Positions 44,161-53,393 of a DNA stretch of 64,000 bases are shown here, piece by piece. The notes under the pieces were generated by a model. The model was not told the DNA's origin. It worked only from the letters and a program-made list of their open reading frames with translations, and ran no database searches. The stretch comes from Halomonas alkalisoli. GTDB taxonomy: Bacteria; Pseudomonadota; Gammaproteobacteria; Pseudomonadales; Halomonadaceae. The translations under genes were made by a program, and so were the position numbers. The stretch is from the NCBI RefSeq assembly GCF_021412585.1, contig NZ_JAKCMI010000018.1, positions 60,667 through 124,666 of the forward strand, in the 5' to 3' direction. How positions within the stretch are numbered: the stretch's first letter is position 1; each line of letters begins with the position of its first letter.

Positions 44161-46661
44161 TGTTCACTGCCCTGGCGACACTGCTCTCCCACTACAAGCG
44201 CCACCCCGGTCAGCTCGCCATGCTGCTGCTGGGCCTGTGGGTGGCCAGTGCCCTGTGGAGCGGCGTACAGGCGATCAACGCCTCGGCCCGGGACAGCTAC
44301 GCCCGCGCCGAGGCGTTGTTCACCACCGGGCTCGACCGCCTGGAGCGTCGCGACGGCCAACCCTTGACCCGGGATGACCACCTGCGCCTGCGCCGCGCCG
44401 GGCTGCCGGTGTCGCCGCTGCTGGAGGGCACGCTGGAGGCCCCTGACGGCACCCGGCTGACGGTGATCGGCATCGAGCCATTCACCCTGCCCGGCGACAG
44501 TGCCTTCGCCACCGCCGGCAGCACCAGCGAGCTGGCGGCGTTCCTCACCCCGCCGTGGCAGACCCGCGTGGCCCCGGACACCCTGCCCGCCCTGGGCATT
44601 GCGGATCGCCAGGCGCCAGGCGACGAACCGCGCCTGGCCGATGGGCGGCGGCTGCCACCGCTGGTGCTGGCGCCTTCGCTACCGCCCGATACCCTGGTGA
44701 TGGATATCGCCGCGGCCGCGATGCTGCTCGACAGCGGCGAGCGAATCTCACGGCTGGTCACCGCCCCCAATGCCCTGGACGAAGCCCCGCCTGGCCTGGT
44801 GCTGACCCGGGCGGCCACGCTGGCCTCGCCGGGGCAGCTCACCGAAAGCTTCCACCTCAACCTCACCGCCATGGCGCTGCTGGCGCTGGTGGTGGGGCTG
44901 TTCATCGTCCAGGCGGCGCTGGGCCTGGCGCTGGAGCAGCGCCTGGCCATGCTGCGCACGCTGCGGGCGCTGGGCGTCTCGGGACGCCGCCTGGTGGGGC
45001 TGCTGGCCCTGGAGCTGTTGCTGCTGGGCATCATCGGTGCGCTCGCCGGCATCGTCAGCGGCGTGTGGCTGGCACGGCTGCTGCTGCCGGACGTGGCCGC
45101 CACCCTGGGCAGCCTCTATGGTGCCGGCGTGACCGCCGAACTCAGCCTGCCCTGGCACTATTGGGTCGGCGGGGTCGCCGTCACCCTGGGCGGGCTCTTC
45201 CTGGCCGGCGCCGGGGTGCTGTGGCGTGCCGCCCGGCTCAGCGTGCTGGGGCTCGGCCAGGCCCAGGCCTGGCGGGCGGGGTTCCGCCGCCAGCTCACCT
45301 TCATGACCCTGGCCGGCGCCCTGGTGGCCTCGATCGGCCTAGCCCTGTGGGCCTGGCTAGCCCGGCAGCCGCCGGGAGAAGGGCTGCTGGCCGGTTTCGG
45401 CCTGATGGCGGCGCTGCTGCTGGCCAGCGCCCTGTGGCTGCCGCCGCTGCTGGCGGCCCTGCTCGCCGGCCTGGAACGGCTGGCGCACCGCCGGCCCCTG
45501 GCCCAGTGGGCATTGGCCGACCTGCAGCTCCAGCTGCCGCGGCTGTCGCTGGCCATGATGGCGCTATTGATCGCGCTCTCCGCCAACCTGGGCGTGAGCA
45601 GCATGGTCGGCGGCTTTCGCCTCACCTTCCTCGACTGGCTGGACCAGCGCCTGGTCGCCGACCTCTACCTGCGCCCGCCGGCGGAGCAGTTCGAGGAGAT
45701 CGAGACCTGGCTCGACGAACGCCCCGAAGTGGCCGAGCTACTGCCCACCCGCCGCACCGAGGCGACCCTTTATGCGGTCGAACGCGACGGCAGCACCCGG
45801 GAGCTGGCGTTGCCGACCAGCCTCTACGGCATCACCCCCGGCGACGCCTTGATGCCGAGCTGGCCGCTGCAGGACACCCTGGCGGGGCGTGACGCCGCCT
45901 GGCAGGCCTTCCACGACGGCGAGGCCTTCATCAACGAGCAGTTGGCGATCCGCGAGGGGCTGGCCCCTGGCGACCGGCTGACCCTGGGCGCCCCTCGCGG
46001 CCGGGAGCAGGTCACCGTGGCAGCGGTCTATCCCGACTACGGCAACACCCAAGGTGAGGTGCTGTTTGCCACTGCCCAGTTGGCCAGCCGCTTCGGCGCC
46101 CTGCCGGGCTCCATCGGCATCGTGCTGGCGGCCGGCGCCGACGAGACGGCGCTGGGCCAGGCGCTGACCCGGCGCTTCGGCCTGGGCAGCGACAGCCTGG
46201 TGGACCAGCGCGAGGTCAAACGCATCGCCACCGGCATCTTCGAGCGTACCTTCACCATCACCCGGGCACTGAGTGCGCTGACCCTGGGGGTGGCGGCCCT
46301 GGCGCTGCTGGCCAGCCTGCTGGCCCAGGCCCGGGAGCGACGCCGCCAGCTGGCGCCGCTCTGGGCACTGGGGATCCCGCGGGCCCAACTGGTCCGGATA
46401 CAGCTGGGCCAGCTCGGCGGCGCCGCCCTGGTGACCGGCGCCCTGGCGATACCCCTGGGTATCGTCCTTGCCCTGGGCCTGGTGGCGGTGATCAATGTCG
46501 CCGCCTTCGGCTGGCGCCTGCCGCTGTTCCTGTTCCCGGGCGAGATCGCGCTGACCCTGGCCACCGCCGTGGCCGTCGCCCTGCTGGCGACCGCCCTGCC
46601 CGCCATCACCCTATGGCGCACCCCACCCCGGGCGCTGCTGGCCGAGGAGGCGAACACATGA
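44160..46661 (+). CDS. FtsX-like ABC permease (MacB/AttFG type)
   Basis: 833-aa permease with a duplicated FtsX/MacB architecture: an N-terminal TM (near 20-40), a large periplasmic domain, three TMs (near 240-370), a central hydrophobic segment (about 380-500), a second periplasmic domain and three C-terminal TMs (about 700-825). Very Leu/Ala rich. Size and layout match permeases that combine the two subunits of AttFG-like systems. Substrate would be extracted from the outer leaflet of the inner membrane. Stop overlaps the next gene by 4 bp. Confidence 0.88.
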   Translation: MFTALATLLSHYKRHPGQLAMLLLGLWVASALWSGVQAINASARDSYARAEALFTTGLDRLERRDGQPLTRDDHLRLRRAGLPVSPLLEGTLEAPDGTRLTVIGIEPFTLPGDSAFATAGSTSELAAFLTPPWQTRVAPDTLPALGIADRQAPGDEPRLADGRRLPPLVLAPSLPPDTLVMDIAAAAMLLDSGERISRLVTAPNALDEAPPGLVLTRAATLASPGQLTESFHLNLTAMALLALVVGLFIVQAALGLALEQRLAMLRTLRALGVSGRRLVGLLALELLLLGIIGALAGIVSGVWLARLLLPDVAATLGSLYGAGVTAELSLPWHYWVGGVAVTLGGLFLAGAGVLWRAARLSVLGLGQAQAWRAGFRRQLTFMTLAGALVASIGLALWAWLARQPPGEGLLAGFGLMAALLLASALWLPPLLAALLAGLERLAHRRPLAQWALADLQLQLPRLSLAMMALLIALSANLGVSSMVGGFRLTFLDWLDQRLVADLYLRPPAEQFEEIETWLDERPEVAELLPTRRTEATLYAVERDGSTRELALPTSLYGITPGDALMPSWPLQDTLAGRDAAWQAFHDGEAFINEQLAIREGLAPGDRLTLGAPRGREQVTVAAVYPDYGNTQGEVLFATAQLASRFGALPGSIGIVLAAGADETALGQALTRRFGLGSDSLVDQREVKRIATGIFERTFTITRALSALTLGVAALALLASLLAQARERRRQLAPLWALGIPRAQLVRIQLGQLGGAALVTGALAIPLGIVLALGLVAVINVAAFGWRLPLFLFPGEIALTLATAVAVALLATALPAITLWRTPPRALLAEEANT

Positions 46662-47848
46662 GTGCCACCAGACTGGTCGCGATAGGGCTGACGCTGCTGT
46701 GGCTTGCCGGCTGCGACACCGGGCGGGATGACGCAGCCCCAGGCGAGCCCGCCGGCTTCGCCGGGCTGGGCGAGGAGGCCGGCGACTTCGCCCAGGCCCA
46801 TGAGGGAATCACCCTGCGCTTCCCCGAAGATCACGCCGCCCACCCGGACTACCGCATCGAGTGGTGGTACCTCACCGCCAACCTGGAGGACGACAGCGGC
46901 GAACCGCTGGGCCTGCAGTGGACCCTGTTTCGCCAGGCGATCACTTCACCGGAGGAGCGCCCCGTCCCCACGCCCTGGGTCGCCGACCAGCTGTGGATGG
47001 CGCATATCGCGGTCTCCCGGGGCGAGACCCATCGGGTGGCGGAGCGCTTCGCCCGCAGCCACTCCGCCGATGCTCTCGATGACCGGGATGGCCAGGCCGG
47101 GGCCAGGGCGCAGCCTTTCCGGGCCTGGATCGACCACTGGCAGCTGGCCAGCCATATAGCAACATCAGACGATGAACCCGACGCCGACACCTTCGCCGAA
47201 CTGGAACTGACGGCGCATCAGGACGACGAGCACGGCGGCTTCGGCTACGCCCTGACCCTTACCGCCGAGGGGCCACTGGTGCTGCACGGCGAGGCCGGCT
47301 TCAGCCAGAAATCCGCCGACGGTCAGGGCTCGATGTCCTCTGGCTCGATGTACTACAGCCAGCCGTTCTGGCGCGTCGAAGGGGAGGTCACCCTGGATGG
47401 CGAGAGCCGCACGGTAAGCGGGCGCGGCTGGCTCGACCGGGAGTGGAGCAGCCAGCTGCTGGGGCCAGAGCAGCAGGGCTGGGACTGGTTCTCGCTGCAT
47501 CTGGAGAGCGGCCACAAGCTGATGGCCTTCCAGCTGCGTGGCGGCGGCGCTGACGGCGGTGACTACCGCTCCGGCACCTGGATCGCCCCCGACGGCGAGC
47601 CCACCGCGCTGGCGCCGGACGAGATCGACATGACGCCGCTGGAAACCCGCCGCGTGGCGGGGCGCGACGTGCCGACCCACTGGCGCCTGGCAATCCCCCG
47701 CGCCGGGCTGGACCTGGTCGTCGAGGCCCCCCACGCCGAGCGCTGGATGGACACCAGCGTGCCCTACTGGGAAGGCGAAGTGGTCGCCCGCGATGCCGAT
47801 AGCGGCGAGAATCGAGGCGTCGGCTACCTGGAGATGACCGGCTATTGA
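46658..47848 (+). CDS. AttH/CrtC-like lipocalin-type lipoprotein
   Basis: 396-aa lipoprotein: lipobox LLWLAGC then a Gly/Ala/Glu linker. The mature part shows the signatures of the AttH/carotenoid 1,2-hydratase-like lipocalin fold: YRIEWWYLTANLE, GRGWLDREWSSQLLGPEQQGWDWFSLHLESGHKLMAFQLR, and a C-terminal YWEGEVVARD. CrtC hydrates carotenoids, but no crt genes are here and a lipid-binding role with the ABC system is more likely, as for AttEFGH. Start overlaps the permease stop (ATGA). Confidence 0.88.
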   Translation: MSATRLVAIGLTLLWLAGCDTGRDDAAPGEPAGFAGLGEEAGDFAQAHEGITLRFPEDHAAHPDYRIEWWYLTANLEDDSGEPLGLQWTLFRQAITSPEERPVPTPWVADQLWMAHIAVSRGETHRVAERFARSHSADALDDRDGQAGARAQPFRAWIDHWQLASHIATSDDEPDADTFAELELTAHQDDEHGGFGYALTLTAEGPLVLHGEAGFSQKSADGQGSMSSGSMYYSQPFWRVEGEVTLDGESRTVSGRGWLDREWSSQLLGPEQQGWDWFSLHLESGHKLMAFQLRGGGADGGDYRSGTWIAPDGEPTALAPDEIDMTPLETRRVAGRDVPTHWRLAIPRAGLDLVVEAPHAERWMDTSVPYWEGEVVARDADSGENRGVGYLEMTGY

Positions 47849-47867
47849 CGCAGTGTGAGGAGAGACC

Positions 47868-48767
47868 ATGAACCTGCTGGACGCCATGAGCGCCTACGTG
47901 CGCGTCGCCGAACTCGGCAGTTACACCCGTGCGGCGGAAGCGCTGGACCTGTCGCGCACACGGGTCTCGCGGCTGGTCATGGAGCTCGAGAGCCACCTTG
48001 GCGTGCGACTGCTGCAACGCACGACCCGGCGCCTGCATCTTACCGAGGCCGGCGAGAGCTATCTCGCCCGCGCCCAGGGCATCCTGCAGGCGCTGGAAGA
48101 GGCCGAGGCCGAGCTGGGCGCCGGCAGCACCGAGGTCTGCGGCCGGCTGCGGGTCAACGGCCCGATGTCCTTCGGCACGCGCTTCCTCTCACCGCTGATC
48201 ACCCGCTTCATGCTGGCGCACCCGGCGCTGCAAGTGCGCCTCGACCTCAACGATCGCCGGGTGGACCTGCTGGAAGAGGGCTACGACCTGGCGATTCGCA
48301 TCGGCGAACTGCCGGACTCCAGCCTGGTGGCGCGGCCCCTGGCCCGCTGCCGCCTGCTGCTGTGCGCTTCACCCGAGTACCTCGCCCGCTTTGGCAAACC
48401 GGGCACCCTGGCGGAGCTGGCCGAGCACCACTGCCTGCGCTATCGCACGGCCAGCGGCAGCGAATGGCAGTTCGGCGGCCTTCGCCTGGCGGTACAGGGC
48501 CCCCTGGAGAGCAACAACGGCGACGTGCTGACCCAGGCCGCCGAGGCCGGGCTGGGTATCGCCCACCAGCCGAGTTTCCTGGTCACCGAGAGCATCAGGA
48601 GCGGACGCCTGGTGCCGCTGCTGATCGAGGAGGCCAGCGTGACGATAGGCATCTACGGTGTGTATCCCGCGCGGCGCCATCTGCCGGCCAAGGTCGAGCG
48701 GCTGCTCGACTTCCTGATCGAGGCCTGGGGGGATCCGCCGATCTGGGAGCAAGAGCTGGGCCTGTAG
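47868..48767 (+). CDS. LysR-family transcriptional regulator
   Basis: 299-aa LTTR. N-terminal winged HTH (residues 1-60) with AELGSYTRAAEALDLSRTRVSRLVMELE and RLLQRTTRRLHLTEAGESYL; effector domain with GRLRVNGPMSFG and GYDLAIRIGELPDSSLVARPL, the CrgA-type subgroup. It precedes doxX and a DODA-type dioxygenase gene on the same strand; the same trio occurs in other proteobacteria, and the regulator may control them in response to quinones or aromatic stress. The effector is not known. Confidence 0.92.
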   Translation: MNLLDAMSAYVRVAELGSYTRAAEALDLSRTRVSRLVMELESHLGVRLLQRTTRRLHLTEAGESYLARAQGILQALEEAEAELGAGSTEVCGRLRVNGPMSFGTRFLSPLITRFMLAHPALQVRLDLNDRRVDLLEEGYDLAIRIGELPDSSLVARPLARCRLLLCASPEYLARFGKPGTLAELAEHHCLRYRTASGSEWQFGGLRLAVQGPLESNNGDVLTQAAEAGLGIAHQPSFLVTESIRSGRLVPLLIEEASVTIGIYGVYPARRHLPAKVERLLDFLIEAWGDPPIWEQELGL

Positions 48768-48902
48768 GCGACACCGATTGTCACGCTAAGCGCAACAGTG
48801 ATGTGCAATAGTCGCAGATTATCTCCTTATCGGGCTCGGGTAGAGTGACAGCCATCGAAGCACCACTTGACCCTACAACGCCCCCCGACGGAGATCACGA
48901 CC

Positions 48903-49325
48903 ATGACCACCCAAGCCATCCAGTTGACCCATACCGACACCCTGCAGGCACACGCCACCGCCCTCCTGCGCCTCTCGCTGGGCGTCATGACCCTGGCCCA
49001 CGGCCTGCTCAAGGTGTTCGTCTTCACCGTGCCCGGCACCGTCGGCTATTTTGAATCGCTCGGCCTGCCCGGCTTCATCGCCTACCTGACCATCTTCGCC
49101 GAAATTGGCGGTGGCCTGGCCCTGCTGTTCGGCGTCTATACGCGCTGGGTGAGCCTGGCATTGATTCCGATACTGCTCGGCGCCGCCTGGGTCCATCTGG
49201 GCAACGGCTGGGTGTTCTCCAACGAAGGCGGCGGCTGGGAGTTTCCGGTGTTCTGGGCGATCGCCCTGCTGGTGCAAGCCGGACTCGGCAGCGGTAGCCT
49301 GACCCTGAGCCGCCGCTTCGCCTGA
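48903..49325 (+). CDS. DoxX-family membrane protein
   Basis: 140-aa integral membrane protein with four hydrophobic segments (about 20-40, 55-80, 82-100 and 112-132). DoxX signature RLSLGVMTLAHGLLKVFVFTVPG and FAEIGGGLALLFGVYTRW. GGAG precedes the ATG. DoxX-like proteins are membrane partners in redox stress or thiosulfate oxidation; here it is placed between a LysR regulator and an extradiol dioxygenase, a common grouping. Confidence 0.88.
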   Translation: MTTQAIQLTHTDTLQAHATALLRLSLGVMTLAHGLLKVFVFTVPGTVGYFESLGLPGFIAYLTIFAEIGGGLALLFGVYTRWVSLALIPILLGAAWVHLGNGWVFSNEGGGWEFPVFWAIALLVQAGLGSGSLTLSRRFA

Positions 49326-49390
49326 GCCACTCGAGTCACCCTGCGCCTGCCCTTCCCGGGCAGGCGTACCCCGTTCACAGGAGTCTCCCC

Positions 49391-50128
49391 ATGTTACCCA
49401 GCCTCTTTATTTCTCACGGCTCCCCCATGCTGGCCCTGACACCCACGCCGGCCCACGCCTTCCTGCGCGAGTTCGGCCAGTCGCTGCGGCCGCAGGCGGT
49501 GGTGGTGGTCTCGGCCCACTGGGAGAGTGACCGGCTGCTGGTGAGCACAAGCGCCCGCCCCGAGACCATCCACGACTTCGGCGGCTTTCCGCGGGAACTC
49601 TACGAGTGCCAGTACCCCGCCCCCGGCGAGCCAGAGCTGGCCAGGCGCCTGGCCCGGCAGCTCAACGCCGTGCCCACCGAGCGTGGCCTGGATCACGGCG
49701 CCTGGGTGCCGCTCTCGCTGATGTTCCCGGAGGCGGACGTGCCGGTGGTCTCGCTGTCGCTGCCCACCACCTGGTCCAACGCCGAGCTGGCCGAGCTGGG
49801 CGAGAAGCTCGCCGGCCTGCGGCAAGAGAACATCCTGGTGATCGGCTCCGGCAGCCTGACTCACAATCTCTACGAGATGCTGCCGCCGGATGCCCAGATA
49901 CCTGCCTGGGTCAGCGAATTCGTCGACTGGGTCGAGACGCGCCTGGCCGCAGATGACCGCGCGATGCTGCTGGAGTGGGAGACGGCCCCGCAGGCCCGGA
50001 AGAACCATCCCACCCCCGAACACTTCCAGCCGCTGCTGGTGGCCATGGGTGCCGGTGGCCGGGCACAGCGCCTGCATCACAGCGTTGAGGAAGGGGTGCT
50101 GGCCATGGACGTCTACGCTTTCGCTTGA
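49391..50128 (+). CDS. DODA-type extradiol dioxygenase (YgiD-like)
   Basis: Class III extradiol ring-cleavage dioxygenase of the 4,5-DOPA dioxygenase family, 245 aa. Metal ligands are visible: H9 in FISHGSPM, H43 in VVSAHWES and a third His in GSLTHNLYEM; PETIHDFGGFPRELYECQYPAPG is a family signature. Plant and E. coli homologues open catecholic rings with Fe or Zn. No other aromatic-degradation genes adjoin. Good AGGAG upstream. Confidence 0.93.
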   Translation: MLPSLFISHGSPMLALTPTPAHAFLREFGQSLRPQAVVVVSAHWESDRLLVSTSARPETIHDFGGFPRELYECQYPAPGEPELARRLARQLNAVPTERGLDHGAWVPLSLMFPEADVPVVSLSLPTTWSNAELAELGEKLAGLRQENILVIGSGSLTHNLYEMLPPDAQIPAWVSEFVDWVETRLAADDRAMLLEWETAPQARKNHPTPEHFQPLLVAMGAGGRAQRLHHSVEEGVLAMDVYAFA

Positions 50129-50218
50129 GTGCGCTCCACACCAAGCATCATCCTGCCTCACCAAACAGCAGCACCGCACTTCCGTCGGGGAGTGTGGTGC
50201 TTCGCTGTGCATCGACGC

Positions 50219-50767
50219 TCATTGATCCAGTGGCGTCTCACCCAGGCCGGCCAGCCGGTCGGCCTGGACCACCTCGATCCAGTAGCCGTCCGCGTCCTTG
50301 ACGAAGACCACGTCCTTCATCTTGCCCTGCCCCGAGCGCTTGATGAATTCGACGTCGTTGGCGTCGAACCAGGCCTCGGCGGCATCGAGGTTGGGCACCG
50401 AAAAGCAGATATGCCCGAAGCCCTGGGGTTCGGCATTGCCGTCGTGGTAGGCGAAATCCGCCTGGCTCTCGGTGCCCCAGTTATGGGTCAGTTCCAGCAG
50501 GCCCTTCTGGCTGAAGGTCCAGACGGTACGCTCGCCCTTCTCCTCCGGCACCTGCTCCTCCTCTTCCAGCCTGGCCAGAAAGTAGAGCGAGAAGCCCAGC
50601 TCCTCGAAATCGAGGCGGCGCAATACGCTCATGCCGAAGACACGGGTGTAGAAAGCCAGCGACCGCTCGGGGTCCTTGACCCGCAGCATGGTGTGATTGA
50701 GACGAAAACCGAGGGTGTCTCCCGTGGGCATCTTTACGCCGGGGTGCTGCTCGCCCTTGAAGTTCAT
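50219..50767 (-). CDS. gloA: Lactoylglutathione lyase (glyoxalase I)
   Basis: 182-aa glyoxalase I converting the methylglyoxal-glutathione adduct to S-lactoylglutathione. The four metal ligands are in place: His in RLNHTMLRVKDPERSLAFYTRVFGM, Glu in LLELTHNWGTE, His in GFGHICFSVPNLDAA and Glu in YWIEVVQAD. The length, with the extra loop (EEEEQVPEEKGERTVW), is of the longer Pseudomonas/eukaryote-like, often zinc-dependent type. Start at 50767 has AAGGGAGAG; the ORF continues upstream to 50917 without support. Confidence 0.94.
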   Translation of the reverse strand: MNFKGEQHPGVKMPTGDTLGFRLNHTMLRVKDPERSLAFYTRVFGMSVLRRLDFEELGFSLYFLARLEEEEQVPEEKGERTVWTFSQKGLLELTHNWGTESQADFAYHDGNAEPQGFGHICFSVPNLDAAEAWFDANDVEFIKRSGQGKMKDVVFVKDADGYWIEVVQADRLAGLGETPLDQ

Positions 50768-50972
50768 GGCCACTCTCCCTTGTCGCTGCCTGATCACTGG
50801 GTTGTAAAGAAGATGATGATGCGCCGCCCGGGATATTTCCAGCCTCTCGCTGCATGGCACCACTGTGTTGCGCGCTCTGACCGGCATCCACCCAGCGCTT
50901 TCACGGATTCTCGCCAAGCACGGACGGTTCGAGCTAAAGTAGGAAACAGGATTTGCGAAGAGTAACAGGGCG

Positions 50973-51500
50973 ATGCAGCGAGTGGGGTGGTTCGACCCGG
51001 TGGCAATAGCAGGCAGTTCCCGGCCGTGTCATGGGCAGGGGCGGCTGGTCGCTCTGCTGCTGACGCTGATGCTGCTTGCCGGCTGCGCCAGCCGCGACCT
51101 GGCCACCCAGGACCCGCGCCCGGGCGAAGGCTTGTCCATCGAGCGAGCCCTGATCCTGGCCACGGCGGAGGGTGCCCTGGGGACCCCCTATCGCTTCGGC
51201 GGCAACTCTCCGGAAGGGCTCGACTGCTCCGGGCTCGTCGAACTCGCCTATCGCGCCGCCGGGATCCCGGTGCCGCGTACCGCCGACGACCAGTTCCGTA
51301 CGCTTCCCGAGGCGCGCCAGGCGCGGCCGGGGGACCTGCTGTTCTTCGGCGATCGACGCAAGGCCACCCATGTCGGCATCTACCGCGGCAATGGCCAGAT
51401 GATCCACGCCCCGGGGCGGGGTCGCCAGGTCGTCAGCGTACCGCTGGACGTCGACTACTGGCAGGATCGGTTTCTAGGTGCGGCAAGCCCCGCCCCCTGA
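50973..51500 (+). CDS. NlpC/P60-family lipoprotein (cell-wall endopeptidase)
   Basis: 175-aa lipoprotein with lipobox LMLLAGC (C38) after an unusually long n-region of about 23 residues, so the true start might be further in. The catalytic domain has C85 in GLDCSGLVELAYRAAG, His in ATHVGIYRGN and the third polar residue in MIHAPGRGR, all as in NlpC/Spr D,L-endopeptidases that cut peptidoglycan stem peptides. RBS is weak (CAGGGCG). Directly followed by the MITE-like element. Confidence 0.9.
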   Translation: MQRVGWFDPVAIAGSSRPCHGQGRLVALLLTLMLLAGCASRDLATQDPRPGEGLSIERALILATAEGALGTPYRFGGNSPEGLDCSGLVELAYRAAGIPVPRTADDQFRTLPEARQARPGDLLFFGDRRKATHVGIYRGNGQMIHAPGRGRQVVSVPLDVDYWQDRFLGAASPAP

Positions 51501-51504
51501 CTTC

Positions 51505-51659
51505 GCTTTATCCGAAAAGTGCCTGCGCTTGGCCATACTGCGTTAAAAATCGACTCAATATACTCATTTACCCCGTGTAAACTCGCACGCGAGCCCGGTC
51601 CGTCTTCTCGCCCATTTTTGCCTTGTCTGGCCTGCGCTCGCCGACTTTTCGGACAAAGC
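51505..51659. mobile_element. MITE-like element with 16-bp terminal inverted repeats
   Basis: 155 bp bounded by GCTTTATCCGAAAAGT and ACTTTTCGGACAAAGC, inverted with one mismatch. The interior has GCCTGCGCTTGGCC / GGCCTGCGCTCGCC subterminal inverted pieces and no ORF. This looks like a non-coding element dispersed in gammaproteobacterial genomes (similar wording 'CTGCGTTAAAAAT...' is familiar from memory). It sits between the NlpC gene and thiE, 21 bp from the thiE start. No clear target duplication. Confidence 0.6.
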
Positions 51660-51680
51660 TCTCAATTTTTGAGGTTTCTC

Positions 51681-52295
51681 ATGCGCCTAGACCTGACCCT
51701 CTATTTGGTAACCGACCCCCGGCTTTGCGCCCGGCACGGCCTGGTGGAAACCGTCGTGGCGGCGGTACGCGGTGGCGTGACACTGGTGCAGTTGCGCGAC
51801 AAGCAGGCCAGCGACGACGAGCTGATCGATCAGGCGCGACGCCTCAAGGCGGCCCTCGCCGGTAGCGGCGTGCCGCTGATCATCAATGACCGGCTGAACG
51901 TGGCGCTCGCCAGCCAGGCGGATGGGCTCCACCTGGGCCAGGACGATGGCGACGTTGCCGCGGCGCGCCTGGCACTGGGCGAGCGCGCCATCCTCGGCCT
52001 CTCGGTGCAGAACCTCGAGCAGATGGCACGGCTGGATCCGGGCCCGCTGGACTACCTGGGACTGGGGCCGGTCTTCGCCACCGCGACGAAGCAGAACCAT
52101 GCCCGGCCGCTGGGCTTCGACGGCCTGGCCACGCTGGTCGCCGCCAGCCCGCTGCCGGCGGTGGCCATCGGCGGGCTGCAGGCCGAGCATGCGGCTCGGG
52201 TGCGTGCCGCCGGCGCCCGGGGATCCGCGGTGATTTCTGCGATTTGTGATACCCCCGACCCCCAGGCAGCCGCAGAGGCCTTCTTCACGCGGTAG
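51681..52295 (+). CDS. thiE: Thiamine-phosphate synthase
   Basis: 204-aa TIM-barrel enzyme joining HMP-PP and the thiazole phosphate. Family motifs: LYLVTDPRLC, VTLVQLRDKQASD, PLIINDRLNVAL, ADGLHLGQDDGD, LGLGPVFATATKQNHARPLG and VAIGGL near the C-terminus. The ATG at 51681 (GAGG upstream) gives the family N-terminus; an open frame continues back through the MITE-like element. No TPP riboswitch is visible upstream. Its 3' end overlaps the convergent EamA gene by 11 bp. Confidence 0.93.
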   Translation: MRLDLTLYLVTDPRLCARHGLVETVVAAVRGGVTLVQLRDKQASDDELIDQARRLKAALAGSGVPLIINDRLNVALASQADGLHLGQDDGDVAAARLALGERAILGLSVQNLEQMARLDPGPLDYLGLGPVFATATKQNHARPLGFDGLATLVAASPLPAVAIGGLQAEHAARVRAAGARGSAVISAICDTPDPQAAAEAFFTR

Positions 52296-53160
52296 GCCGC
52301 CGCTTCAGGGTGGTGCGCCGGTCATGATAGGCAATCGCCAGGCCGCTGCCGATGATCAGCGTACTGCCCACGAAGACCCAGACATCCGGCATTTCACCCC
52401 AGAACCACCAGCCCAGAATCACCGCCCAGAGCATGGCCGTGTAGTCGAAGGGTGCGGCAATGGCCGCCGGGGCAAAACGGAAGGCCAGGGTAATGAAGGC
52501 CGTGGCCCCCACGCCGATGATCCCGGCCCCCAGGAAGCCCAGCCAATGCCAGGGGTGCGGGGTCTGCCATACCCAGGGTAGCGCCACCGCCGTGAGCAGC
52601 AGTGGCACCAGGGTCATGTAGAAGACCATCGCCCAAAGGTGCTCGCGGACGCCGTACCGCCGCGCGGTGATCATCATCAGCGCATAGAAGACGGCCGCCG
52701 CCAACAGCGCCAGCGCCCCCGGATGAAAGGCGTCGCCGCCGGGGCGCACCACCACCAGAACCCCCACGAAGCCCAGCAGGGACGCCGCCAGCACGGGAGG
52801 ATCGATCTTCTCGCCCAGCAGCGGCACCGAGAGCAGGGTGACGAACAGCGGGGCAACGAAGGCGATGGCGGTCGCCTCGGCCAGGGGCAGCAGCGTCAGG
52901 CCGAGCACGAAGAAGAACATGGTCCCGGTATAGATCAGGCCGCGCACCAGGTGCACCCCCGGGCGCTGGGTACGCAGCTTGGTGAGCCCGCCACCGAAGT
53001 GGGCCAGCACGGCGATCAGCGGCAGCGATACCAGGGTGCGGAAGAAGATGATCTGCAGCGGCGAGTGCACCTCGCCCAGCCACTTGGCGATGGCATCGCC
53101 AATGGCCAGGCACAGCACACCCATACACATGCACAGAATGCCCTTCAACGACGGCGTCAT
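52285..53160 (-). CDS. EamA/DMT-family transporter
   Basis: 291-aa drug/metabolite transporter with ten predicted spans in two EamA repeats (for example LLPLAEATAIAFVAPLFVTLLSVPLLGEKID in the first and FAPAAIAAPFDYTAMLWAVILGWWFWGE in the second). Such proteins export or import metabolites; CntI, exporter of the zincophore pseudopaline, belongs here. The ATG at 53160 has GGGAGG. A rho-independent hairpin lies in the leader and a Zur-like box about 235 bp upstream, so expression may be both attenuated and zinc-linked. Substrate unknown. Confidence 0.85.
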   Translation of the reverse strand: MTPSLKGILCMCMGVLCLAIGDAIAKWLGEVHSPLQIIFFRTLVSLPLIAVLAHFGGGLTKLRTQRPGVHLVRGLIYTGTMFFFVLGLTLLPLAEATAIAFVAPLFVTLLSVPLLGEKIDPPVLAASLLGFVGVLVVVRPGGDAFHPGALALLAAAVFYALMMITARRYGVREHLWAMVFYMTLVPLLLTAVALPWVWQTPHPWHWLGFLGAGIIGVGATAFITLAFRFAPAAIAAPFDYTAMLWAVILGWWFWGEMPDVWVFVGSTLIIGSGLAIAYHDRRTTLKRRPTA

Positions 53161-53193
53161 GGCGACCTCCCCTCTTGCCGAACCCTGGCGACC

Positions 53194-53230
53194 CAAAAAA
53201 CCACCCCGCCGACCGTAAGGGTCGGCGGGG
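53194..53230 (-). terminator. Terminator hairpin within the EamA gene leader
   Basis: 11-bp perfect stem CCCCGCCGACC / GGTCGGCGGGG, followed on the minus strand by GGTTTTTT. It lies only 34 bp before the start codon and downstream of no other minus-strand gene, so it reads as an attenuator or riboswitch expression platform rather than an operon end. A short hairpin GTTGTTAATCAAC immediately precedes it. The interval 53161-53564 is otherwise non-coding. Confidence 0.65.
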
Positions 53231-53393
53231 CTTGTTGATTAACAACCTAATGGCTGGCGCAGACCACGGCAAGTGCGGCGCCCCAAAATGGCGCATTCGA
53301 CCATGAAGAGGTCGAGGTGTGACTGAAACGGTGTAATGGGGCAAAACCATGTCGCGGCGAGAGTCGCGGGGAGAATAGTCATGCCCAATACGT

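Noticed and set aside
51500..51680. TPP riboswitch before thiE
   Set aside because: The conserved CUGAGA and ACCUGA elements were not found; the interval is the inverted-repeat element.
53231..53390. Amino-acid attenuation leader peptide for the EamA gene
   Set aside because: A minus-strand frame ends just before the hairpin but has no run of one amino acid; kept only as an open question under the attenuator finding.
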